Source of the DNA: Enoplolaimus lenunculus
Lineage: Eukaryota > Nematoda > Enoplea > Enoplida > Thoracostomopsidae
Direction: 5' to 3'
NCBI GenBank assembly: GCA_030248215.1
Contig: JASANG010003984.1
Coordinates: 496,001 to 560,000, forward strand
Length of the DNA stretch: 64,000 nucleotides
A program made the position numbers and the translations under genes. A model generated the notes under the pieces. The model worked only from the letters and a program-made list of their open reading frames with translations, was not told where the DNA came from and searched no databases. This document shows positions 37,501 through 47,719 of the stretch, one piece after another; the stretch's first letter is position 1; each line of letters starts with the position of its first letter.

Positions 37501-40500
37501 GTATGGCTTGAGCGCCTTATTTGAATTTGCCAGAGATTATAATTTCGTCAAAACAAACACAAACTTTTTTCTTTGCCGCGATTGCATTTCTCAAATGAAT
37601 TGCTAATTGACGAATATAAACAAACGCGTTTTGATACGTCATGGTTGTATCCAAACCACAGATTTCGGCGTAGGAACGCTGAAAACTCCACAAAAACAAT
37701 TAATTTTTGAAATTTGGTACAGTAAACAATAGACAGCAGCAATGAGCGGAATTAAAAAACTACCGAGAACAGATCAATATAGTAAGAATTATGGGATATG
37801 TCCACCGAAATCCCCTGAACGTAGAACAGAAAATTACAGTCTGCGGAAATATTTCAAGAACTTTTGCTGTCATTCCTAAAACATGATCTATTTGCAAATC
37901 CTATTACGTCTAAATCTATTTCCAACTAGGCTATTCAATCTTAGAAATTGCTACTATCGTGCTATACCACAGATTAACTTAAAATGCAGCAGACGCTCCT
38001 AACAAAAACAACAATAACAACAACAACAACAACAAGTAATAATAATAATAATAATAACAAACTATAAACACAGCTAATGTACCTGCATAAAAATAATCAA
38101 CGGCCAAGTATCCGTAGTGACCATTCGAGTATTCTTGACGTAACACAAATACATTTGCTAAAATTAACAGTAAAAGGAAACAGTGATTTACAGGTTTTGA
38201 GTAGCGTTATTATGACTTCCAATATGAGCTCGTGATAACCAACGTCTATAATTAATCATTTCTATTCTACCCTTGGGATATCATTTGCCAGCGCAACTTG
38301 CCGTTGCAAAAAATCGCGCTGTGTTTGACATCATTCTTACTTTAATCGCCATTTCCAGCAAATCTTCTCTCAACGCTTCCAACAGCCGAACAATTCCCAA
38401 TAACGCTACAATTCGACAAGACTCTGCTGAGCTCGTGCTCCATATTGTGATCAATTTCTGAAAACAACAACGACAACAATAAAATTGAAAACACAAAAAG
38501 TTTACTATTTTCAAAAAACTCAAAATTGCAACGATTTTTTAATCAATTATGTCAAAGATAATCAATCATTTTAATTCATCGGTCGACAACGATTATTCCA
38601 GATGGTTCTACATAGTGGACTTTAGTTAAACCACGAAAACACTTTTCTTTTAGAACTCTAGCGAAATAAAATCAACGCCATTGCCATTAGACATGGGCTA
38701 AGGTTAAAAAACAATCGAAAACTCGCCTTTAACAGTACTCGACTCAACTTCGGAAATGCAGAATAGAACGCAATCAAGTCATTGATGTGTTTCAAAATCG
38801 CAGTTACGATGCTTTCTTCATGCACCTCGGTACACAACTAAAACAACATTAAACAAAAACAAACATAAGTAAAGCAAAATGAAGCGAACGCAAAAACAAA
38901 CAAAAACAAAAAAGCGCAACCGTATATATTCTTAATCTTAATGACAGAAACACCTACGCGGAGGTATTCCAATATACTCATGGTTTAATTCAACATTTCC
39001 CATCCGTTGCAAACAGAAAATCGTATATGATTTTATCTGTGTGAAAACAGGCAATAAACCGTCGGCAACTGATATCCGGTTACACCCTGACTTTTACGAT
39101 TTGGTCGAAAAAGACTTAATGCTATTAAATCGAAATTTTTAAAAACTGCACTAGGTGTAGTTGTAACACGGTGTGTACGCACTATAAAACTTTATTTCGC
39201 CATATAACCAACATTCGATTGAACCGCAGTAAAATATTTCTGGTTCATTTTCCTGCATGAATATTTTCTATTTCATTAGAAACCAATTTTCTAGCCAGGA
39301 TTCGAACCCACGTTTTTGTGTAGAGTGGGGCGTTTACCAGCACCATCCAAACATACACCTTGACACTTGAGCTCAAAAAGTTCTCACTGTATGTGCACCG
39401 TTTGCTATTGTTCGCTATCAGCGCACTATATGCGCAAAAGAGTTAAATTTTTTAATGCTTTCAGAATTTGGGTGTAAGGGTTGCGCTAAACTTGCCGTGC
39501 GCCACCGAACGACGCAGCAGCGCTTCACGGTATAAATTTTTTTATTAAAAATTGCCGTACGCCAACGGGCACCACCGCACGCAATCAAATTGATTTTGCC
39601 TATCTTTTTAAGAGCAACACAAAGCGGTCTGCGGCAGCGTCCAGCACAGTTAAGTATAGCGTAACCCTTACTGGTAAAAACCCGGATATTAATATAAGCG
39701 CATGTTACTTCATTCTGCTCTTACCGTAAGTAAATGAGACAGATACAACTTAAACGTTGGTTTTCCACGCCGCCACAGACATCGATTTTGCTCAGTGACC
39801 AATGATTCTTTGAACGGACGGCCTCGCTTCAGTTCAGCCGGAGACAACTTCAAATAGGCGCAGATTGCAGGCCGAACACCTTGAAGACAGCATTTCATGA
39901 TTGCATCAAACACTGAAATATAATGCATTAGGCAAGCGTTAATACAATCGTGACAAGGGCATCATATACCGCTCAAAATTTTTCGAAAATGTGATAAGAC
40001 ACATATTATGCGAATTGTATTGACCTTCGAAGCACGTCAACTATTGAAACATAAATAACGTAACCTATCGCCAACTGATGTGATACCATTTATGATCATG
40101 GGAACATGACGTGTCAGTTCAAAAACTTGTATAGAAAGCAAAATTTGAACATTTTGGATCAGTATTAGTTTGGACTGCGTTTTAAGCCTCGAAGCTTACA
40201 ACGGATACTTTTTAACATTTAATGCTTATTGCTAAGACTAGCAATAACATCTATGAAAAGATATCAGTACGAAAACGGAGCTTAACTTATAGACAATCGT
40301 AGTCTAATTCAAATAATAGACTATATATCCCTAAACACAACTTACTATACTAAACTATGCATTTTAACAACATTTTCTGGTAGAAATGTGGTTCAGTTCC
40401 ATACTATACGCTATTCAAGTAAGCAATGACCGGAGTATTCAACGCTGACAACAAAAATTATTTTCACTGTCAAAAAACTGGGAAACTACTTACTTACCGA

Positions 40501-43500
40501 TTGCATCTTCGACCACATATCGTGGGTTTTCCACTTGTGAATCAACCGCTCGAGAAACTGCAGCTTCAAACGCGGAAACAACGCATTGGATTAAAGGCAG
40601 AGCAGGACTTTTCTAAAAGAAGGAACACCACAAGCTAGCGACCGCAAATATTCTAGTTTCATAAGTAGCAAATAAATGACGCCAGAGCTAACGTCAACTC
40701 GGAAATATAATCCTTAACTCTTGTTCTCGGTTTATTATCAACCTGATCAACCTGTATATGACTCAAATTCCCGGTACAAGTAAGTAAAACTCAGTATTAA
40801 TGCAAATCTCACTTTGAATATCAGTCCCAGTCTCAGACTCAGTACTGATTTCTCAGGCTCTGTCTCGATATCCCACAATCTAACCTTCAGCGCATTGCGC
40901 CATTGTGCAATCTGTTTCAGAGTCACTTTAGACGTTTTCACATCTCCAGTTTGCGGTTCATCATCAAACCTGGTGTGCTGAGTGTGTTTAGCTGCAATGG
41001 TCGCACAAGTCGTCGCATCGCTTACACTCTGTGAATCTACTGTTTGGTTGCAATCTTCATCCGAACTTTCATTTTCACTAGCGTCAGAGGCAACCTAACA
41101 CCAAAGCAACAATACTGTTTTTCTAAAAAGACCTTGTATATAGTGATTTTATAATAAAATTTTATAAAAAATTTCCAGGAACCTTCAGCTGCTGAGTGTT
41201 CTTTTAAATCATGAACACTTAAACACGATTTTTTAGTAAAAATACGTGAAAAGCCGCAACCCCGTCCCCCAACTAAGAACACACCAGTCATTTACAAACA
41301 AACAGTACGCAACCTATACCTGAATTTATACTGTCAAATTTTATACCGTGACCCGTTATGTTTTCAATCTACCGTATCCTCTAACTATAAAACAAAACGA
41401 GTCCAGTAACAAATCATAAAAAACAAAATATTCTAATTTAGTTATTAAATTTAAAATCTTAGTATCTTAAGTTTAGAACAAAATTGCACCGATATTTGTT
41501 TAAAACCTCCTCCAAACCCAGTATTCACAAACTTCGAGTTTATCAGGCGCTTGATGAGTTTCTGATAGATCGTCATCAGTTTGTTCACCTGTATAAAACA
41601 AAATTCACGTTGATAATACTTTATTTTGAAACCCATTCACAAAACTTGCAGCTGTAATATATTTGTAATGTAATATGAAAATAAATGATACGCACAAATA
41701 CAACACTGCAGACTAACACAACTACCGAACACCAAAAACTACAAGAACCGGATAGCTCAATTGCTCGCACACTCAATTTGAACTACGTATTAATAATTAT
41801 TGCGATTAGAAAACGAAGTTTCGAAATGCGACCAACGCGCGCTCCAAAGCAAAATTCATACGCAATAAATCGCAAATGCAACGCAGTAGGCCTGAGTCCA
41901 AAACAAATACTGTACCAGAGAGGGACATCCGTTAACACTCAAAATAGCAAACAGCTCTGACACAACATTACGACTGCTAATGCTTTATTAAGTTGCCTGC
42001 GCTCAAAACTATCACTGCCAGAACTTTATGCTTTAGCTGAGCACGGTCATATCCGTGTTAAAATATAATATAAATAAATGAATTAAAACACTGCTGCTAA
42101 CCAGAAGAAACGTCAAAATTTAACAACTCAGCGTCTTGTTGTTGAAGAAATTTGTGAAACTCTGGATCTTTTTTGAGAATTTTTGACATCGATCGCTTAA
42201 AATCGGTTGCGTTCTCAAAATCTGACCTGAAAAATAAAACAAAATAACACCAAACTGAAGCAAAAAATCAACACAAGATCATTCTCGATTCCTGATTTCG
42301 GAAAGCCCACACAGTGACAGAGTTCAAATTTTGACAAGAATTCTGCAACAATTTCTCGTGAGCATAGCAATCATTAATAATGAAAATAATGTAATACACG
42401 TATCCGCTAACTGCACTGCCTGTATATCAAATACCATACTGTAAAGTATTTCAAACTTTGAATCTAGTCCGGGAAAATTTCGCTACAAAGCCCTGGACTT
42501 GCTCTTATTCTTCATATTATTTCATTCTACAAAGTGAGACTACTTTTCAAAACCACAGTCCAAACAGCATCCCATCAACTCTGCATCAGATTGACATCGT
42601 TTGAAACTGAAATTAAAAATTTAAATTAACTACCTACCCATCGTCAGAACCATCAAATTCTAGCACTTCTTCATCATCTTCACCGCTGCTATGTCTATCT
42701 TTTATATCGTGTTTGCGTGGTCGTTTCACCTTTCCAGCTTGTATGGATGACTTCATTTTGTGTTGGTTGTATCGTGTTTCTTTTTTCGTTAACACATCAC
42801 TTAATAAAATAAAAAAGACATATAATCACTAAATAAACTGATTGTAATTCTTCTTACAACACAAACATCTTAAAATATGACCAGTTCCAAATACTAATTT
42901 GCCACGGTCGCTGGTTGCTCAAGACAGCGCAGCGCAAACAAACAAATGGCAACAAAACATCATCTACTTTTGTGCCCTAGAATTAGACTCTGTTAGCTAT
43001 TTTTTTAAAAAAATGTTGATAGCCAGTCAGTGTATTTTATAGTTTGTAGTGTTGCGCTAAAATTCCTTGTTAATACTGATTAGTTTGCAGTATTTTTTCG
43101 TTTCCATCAAAATTATACATAATGAAATTGCCTAAAACACTAGCGAAAATACGTTTCGTAGGTGTTTGCTTTATTAATAAAGTTGACATTGTAGATATTT
43201 GACGTTATTTTCAATTGAACTAATTACAACTACAGTCAACAAACATATCACTCACCTTTCGGTTACAGGCATTTTTTCTAACCTTCCCGTTTGCTTCTTA
43301 CGTTTTCGTTTCGCTGCACCCTTTACAGCCGTTTCCGTGCTGGATTTTCGGTTTAATTCCACACTAAAACAGAACAAGAAACAAAATAACGTACTAGTCA
43401 ATTGTTAATCATAGAACACAAGGCTTGATCTTCAAAAAGCATACTTTAATCATTCAAATTTAACAACTCCATAACTGAAAAACGGCTGTTTCCGTTACTG

Positions 43501-43559
43501 CTTACTTTTCATCGGAATCTGACACCGAAGACAGTCCAGATCGCATGAATTCTTCCATT
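31520..43559 (-). CDS. NOC2L: nucleolar complex protein 2 homologue, 21 exons
   Basis: Nucleolar protein for 60S pre-ribosome maturation and export (Noc1/Noc2 complex); in vertebrates also a histone acetyltransferase inhibitor. Exons 5'->3': 43559-43507, 43363-43256, 42799-42638, 42226-42102, 41588-41533, 41094-40885, 40612-40498, 39912-39725, 38837-38727, 38457-38341, 38157-38083, 37678-37565, 36846-36707, 36156-36045, 35289-35176, 34657-34556, 33881-33735, 33459-33349, about 32565-32448, 32169-32016, 31676-31520. Phases join throughout, giving about 862 residues (human 749; extra length is acidic/basic linker). Noc2 landmarks: DPEFHKFLQQQDAELLNF, YQNAFVYIRQLAIHLRNA, VYNWQFVQSLYLWARV, SFKPLNFDCILKLSKSQLKE, SIAFPELFAPAIVQ, NPLTKYYESWKKLRERERL and the acidic C-terminus LSDSE. 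The 5' edge of exon 19 is uncertain (32556 or 32565). Exon 9 seems to use a GC donor. Confidence 0.95.
33095..33325. repeat. foldback copy in NOC2L intron
   Basis: The left part ACCACGTATCACCAGTTAAC and right part AACCTATCGCTAACTTGT...TAGGTGCTCTACAATGTATTTTAG match the 788-1001 family with clear divergence. Confidence 0.55.
34168..34522. mobile_element. MITE with GGCTGGGTTTC inverted ends, NOC2L intron
   Basis: 355 bp. The left end GGCTGGGTTTCTGAAATCTT followed by ACTTAAGTATTTACTTA is mirrored at the right by TACTTAAGTAGGGTTTCGG and AAACCCAGTC. A fragment of the same family (ACTTAAGTAAGCTTTCAGAA, ACTCAGCC) occurs at 53608-53682. The right end stops 31 bp from the donor GT of the NOC2L exon 34657-34556. 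Confidence 0.8.
36855..36928. repeat. 36-bp tandem duplication beside NOC2L exon 13
   Basis: ATAAGTACAGATTGTGTATAA...GTCAACTA occurs at 36855-36890 and again at 36891-36928 (with two added bases), immediately upstream of the exon's acceptor at 36847. Confidence 0.85.
36980..37345. other. CG-rich low-complexity intron segment
   Basis: Unlike the AT-rich surroundings this NOC2L intron segment is dense in CGCG, CGGT and CGATT motifs (GCGACCGCGATTGCACTTAA, GTACGCGATTGCACAG). A mirror of one motif, AAGTGCAATCGCGATTGG, is at 35760. Its ORFs are alanine/valine/threonine low complexity. Confidence 0.45.
38009..38060. repeat. (CAA)n(TAA)n microsatellite
   Basis: CAACAACAACAACAAC followed by AATAATAATAATAATAAT, in the NOC2L intron next to the exon at 38083. 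Confidence 0.9.
39240..39440 (-). repeat. degraded tRNA-like repeat
   Basis: Minus-strand B-box-like GTGGGTTCGAATCCTGGC and an upstream TTTGGATGGTGCTGG region parallel the tRNA-like module of 45419-45681, and GAATATTTTCTATTTCATT is shared. The inverted terminal motifs are not preserved. It lies in a NOC2L intron. Confidence 0.5.
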
Positions 43560-44042
43560 GCAATTGAATTTAACAAAATATTGCGCACTTCAATTAAATT
43601 AAGTCGCTGATAGAAAAAACCTATAAAACTTAACATATATGTATATCCAGACCCAATGTACGCATATGTTAAACCGAACAATTACAGTAACGGCCCAAGC
43701 ATCGTGCAAATCTCGAACACAATCCACAGGTTCACATTTAAGTATAAATCACTTTGTTCCGAATCTACACCATACATCAGCGTAGTATTCAGTTGAAATA
43801 TATATTTTCAAGGCTATTTCGGCATACTCTGTGTCATCTGTTATTATTTTTGTTTCAACACGCAAAAATTTTACTGCATCAGATGTCGGCACATGTGAAG
43901 ATTTAGGGGCGGATCGTCTTTCCGCGTAACTGAAATAGACAAGTTTAAGTTTCAAACTATAAATGCTTTTGCTTAAGCTTATGGTTAGGCATAGGTATAG
44001 GCTTATCCCTACGCTTAAGATTAAGAATTTGGTTATACACAA

Positions 44043-44152
44043 CCACAAACACAAAAAAAACAAAGAAAAAAACAAAAAAAAAAAAAAAAACAAAACAAAA
44101 AAAAAAAAACAAACCCAAACCCCAAACAACCCCCCCAACCACAACAAAAAAA
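44043..44152. repeat. A-rich/C-run low-complexity tract
   Basis: Long runs of A broken by C and G, then ACCCAAACCCC and CCCCCCAACC, all purine/pyrimidine skewed. The lysine-rich plus-strand and phenylalanine-rich minus-strand ORFs over it are artefacts. Confidence 0.9.
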
Positions 44153-44332
44153 AGGATATAAACGGAGCAACTCTTGTTACATACATACAATTCACAAAAT
44201 TAAATCTTGGATAAAAGCCAACTATTTCTTGAAAGAAAGAAATTTGTGTATTATTAAATGGCAATAGCAATTTTTTGAATATAAACACACTTATGTTTTA
44301 ACCATTTTAAAACAAATTTCTTAGCTGTTTAA

Positions 44333-44675
44333 CAGGGTACAACCGGGGGTTTGCATCCGGCTCCTTTAGAAAATTGTCCGCCGGCTCCGGTAGAATGTTT
44401 GCCGGAGGTTCCGGCAATTTCGGTAGTAAAATTTTGCATAATTTCATAAAATTTATGTTTAGCGCATTTCGTTTTACTTTTGTGCAATCTTCTGGAAAGA
44501 ATTTCTGAAATTTCGCTGAAAATACCGTAAAACCAAACAACTTAACAACATATTGCAGATATTGGATAAAATTAATTAACCACCATTTTTTCTACCCTAT
44601 CTCGCCTCAAACTCCGGCTCCGGTAAGTTTCGTTGACCTCTGGCTCCGGTATTTTTTACCTCCGGTTGCACCCTG
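44333..44675. mobile_element. hAT-type MITE with perfect 8-bp duplication
   Basis: 343 bp, from CAGGGTACAACCGGGGG to CCTCCGGTTGCACCCTG, flanked by identical CTGTTTAA on both sides (44325-44332 and 44676-44683). Subterminal CCGGCTCCGG repeats. This is the best proof that the CAGGGTGCAACCGG family is hAT-like. Confidence 0.94.
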
Positions 44676-45418
44676 CTGTTTAAGGCTATTAACGTCTGAG
44701 ATACAAGACATATATGTCTTAAAAAATTTAAGAAAGTAGGAATCCTCAAATTTTAAGACAATTTATTTTGTATGTACAACCGGAACTCCGATTCCGATTA
44801 AAATTCTGATTCAAATCGAGCTACGATTCCGATTGCACAATCAATCGGAATTTGAATTTGGAAATTTTAATTTTAATCCTATTTGTTGTGATACGTCGCA
44901 TATAAATTCTGTATCTTGAGTTAACTTATACATAATTGATTGTATTAGCTCCACACAACCAGAAATCATCGCCAATTTGTTCATGCGGTGTTTTTCAAAA
45001 TTGCTACCAATCCCAGGTTTCTGTTGGGTCTATAAAAGATTAGGTTTAGATTCTATATTACATCTTTTTTGCTTAGGCAACTCAATTTTGCAACGCTGAG
45101 GCCTAGGCTTAGGTTTTGGAATACGCTTAATCTATTGTTACGCCCGTCAAAGTAACATTGGCCTTCTGTCCTATGGGAAGGGACACGTTACGTTTACAAT
45201 CATTGATGACTGCTATGACTGCTATATAAAATAGCCTTACAACCGTAATACGCCAATATATAGAGATTTTGCACTGCGCATACGCAAAGCAACAACAAAA
45301 TTGCACATTATAATTTGTTGTATGAAACTTGCACTTTATCTGCTCATACATAGTCTTTGAGGAATATGAATAATAAATCAACACTTTTAACGAAGTACAC
45401 TTTACAGATAGTTGTTAA

Positions 45419-45681
45419 CCCTTTCTCACATGAATATTTTCTATTTCCCTTGAGACCTACTTTTATGCTAGGATTCGAACTCCGGTGACTGGAGTGGGAG
45501 GCGTATACCATCACCACTCAGCTATAGGAGCTTGACGCTCGAGCCCGAGGGGGCTCTCACGTCTTGTGGTGATTTAGTACTATGTATACGTGTTGCAATT
45601 GTTAAACACGGTGCGATATATATTACTTAACGTATATACACTGCGCTAAGTTGCCTATATGCAACTCAATGTGAGAAGGGG
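45419..45681 (-). mobile_element. TTAA-flanked piggyBac-type MITE carrying a tRNA-like module
   Basis: 263 bp flanked by TTAA on both sides (45415-45418, 45682-45685), with inverted ends CCCTTTCTCACATG and AATGTGAGAAGGGG. Read on the minus strand it contains an A-box-like TAGCTGAGTGGTGATGG and a strong B box GGAGTTCGAATCC spaced as in a tRNA. A near-identical copy is at 63043-63309. TTAA duplication plus CCC-type ends is the piggyBac pattern; a tRNA-like body is usually a SINE feature. Confidence 0.8.
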
Positions 45682-46557
45682 TTAAAATTGGCTAATTGAA
45701 CAGTGCTAACCACCTAAGTTTGCTTCATCTCCGGCTCCGGCAATTTTGCTGACCTCAGGCAGAATTTAAATCCGGTTGCACCTTATACACTTACACTGTC
45801 ATTACAATGACCAACCTTGCTTTTACGGCGGTAACGGTAGATTGCATATTCCTAAGCCGAAAAGTGCTGAAAAAAGTCCAAATCCTATATGGTTAAGCAA
45901 AATCTAAACATAAAAATGTACATTTTTGAAGTCTCCGCCGCTGATTTAAACTAAACCCTAGTGCACGTAAACTTAAAATAAATCTAGTAGCCACAGCCGC
46001 ATTCAAATATAGACTCACCCAAAATAATTTGTTTGTGGTGCATGCAACGAAACACGGTCAACTAAAAAAGTACAAATTTACTCAATAAATTAAATATATA
46101 AAGCCTAATGGAAACACTACACCGACACAAAAATATCACGACGTAACTGGAAATCCACATCCGGCCACAGTTGCGGTAGCATTTTTGCCGGAAACTTCGG
46201 CGGCCAACTCGATCATGAAATTTTTCGTATTTTCATATTAACTGTTGTGGTGGTTTAGGTTTACAGACTGTTTGTCGCTTTAATGCTATTTTAGAACCCT
46301 AAATTACAGAGGTTTCACAAAAAAGTTCCAAAACAGATTTCTGGCAACACTGCGCATATACATTATTCTTCAAATTAGAATACCAAATATGCTAAATTCA
46401 ATATTTTTCTTTCCGTAATTTCGTTTCGGTTCCGTTTTATCAGTACATTTAGCTACGACAAAGAAAAGTTGAAATTATAACCAAAGAATTTTCAAAGAGA
46501 GCCGTCACTGGCAAAGGCAGCTAAACTGTTTGTAGCCCGCATTTCCAGATCCGTCAC

Positions 46558-47057
46558 TAGGGTACAACTGGAGGTCTATATCGGCGTCGAGCAAAAACTA
46601 ATCTTCCGTCTCGAACAGAATTTATCACTTATATACGCCACAGCTACTTCGGCCAATGTTACTTTAAGAGCGTTTACTATATATTTTAAGCATATTCCTA
46701 AGCCTAAAGCGTTAAAAAATAAACCTATGCCGATTCCTAATTCTGAGCAGAAAAAATGTACTCAAAAACCTTACTCATTCACACCGGATGCTATTTCAGT
46801 AACCACATTTTTTTGTACAAATTTCTACCTTTATGGCTGGCAATTATGAAAGCATAAACTCTGCAACTTTTTTAAAAAGGAAGCTTACGAACGATTCGTA
46901 TATTATATATACTCCTTGAAAATTACACATTGTTAAAATCTACAAATGTAATATTACTTTATGGCCTAGTTTACATTCATTTCCGGTTCCGGTTCAGGCA
47001 AAATTTGTTGACCTCCGGTTTCGGCTCCGATTTTTTCACCTCCGGTTGTGTCCTGCT
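46558..47057. mobile_element. eroded hAT-like MITE with internal insertion
   Basis: The left end TAGGGTACAACTGGAGGTC and right end CTCCGGTTGTGTCCTGC are diverged termini of the dominant family. The interior includes a CCTAAG-family fragment at 46630-46745 (GGCCAATGTTACTTTAAGAG). Confidence 0.55.
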
Positions 47058-47719
47058 TGTTAAAGTCGATTAAAATAGGCTAAAACTTAAACACCAAATA
47101 ATAAAACATTACGAAATTGCAAAGGTCTACACAAACACAGATAAAAGTGAATAAAACAGTATTTATTTGCATGTACTTTTACTATGTTTCACACACCGGA
47201 CGAAAACACCATATCTGCATTAAAGCTGGAATGTCCCGCATACGTATTTTGCATAACTTTTCAGCATTAGTTTGTTTGCAGTAATTTTTTAAAACAGAAA
47301 CGTGATTATTCTATAAAAAGAAACATTGCATGCAAATTGTTGTGCATTCACTAACTTTTGCGCATTGCCCAAAGACGGCTGACTAGTATAACATAAGTCA
47401 TCTAACCGTTTTACGTCTAAATATTTTCTATTTCATCTCAGGCCGAATATTATGATATATAGAATTTGAACATAGAAACATATGACGGTAAACCGTTTCG
47501 CGTTAAAGTACACTCCATGTGGGAAACGTTTACACTACCAAATTAGAAACTACGCTAAACGTAGCGTCCGTCTTCCGTTTGTTCTACGCAACGGGGCAAA
47601 CAAGAAAGCCGAAATGAAATTATATATACTGTAAAAACTATTTCGGTTACAAAAACATCCTAGAATTATTGTTACAATCACACTTCAAACCACACAGCCG
47701 CGTGTCGTTCGCAATAAAT

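Larger units (their letters stand above)
43560..47719. other. repeat-filled spacer between NOC2L and the NAPE-PLD-like pair
   Basis: No exon recognised. It holds a poly-A/C tract (44043-44152), a perfect hAT-type MITE (44333-44675), a piggyBac-type tRNA-like element (45419-45681) apparently inside a further degenerate hAT copy (about 44770-45785), and an eroded hAT copy (46558-47057) with a CCTAAG fragment inside. The NOC2L promoter should lie just above 43560. Confidence 0.6.

Noticed and set aside
43749-44288. Long Phe/Lys-rich ORFs on both strands
   Set aside because: They are produced by the poly-A/C tract and show no protein family features.
45460-45540. Possible tRNA gene on the minus strand (also at 63095-63170)
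   Set aside because: A and B boxes are present but no full cloverleaf with paired acceptor stem could be drawn, and both lie inside copies of one mobile element.
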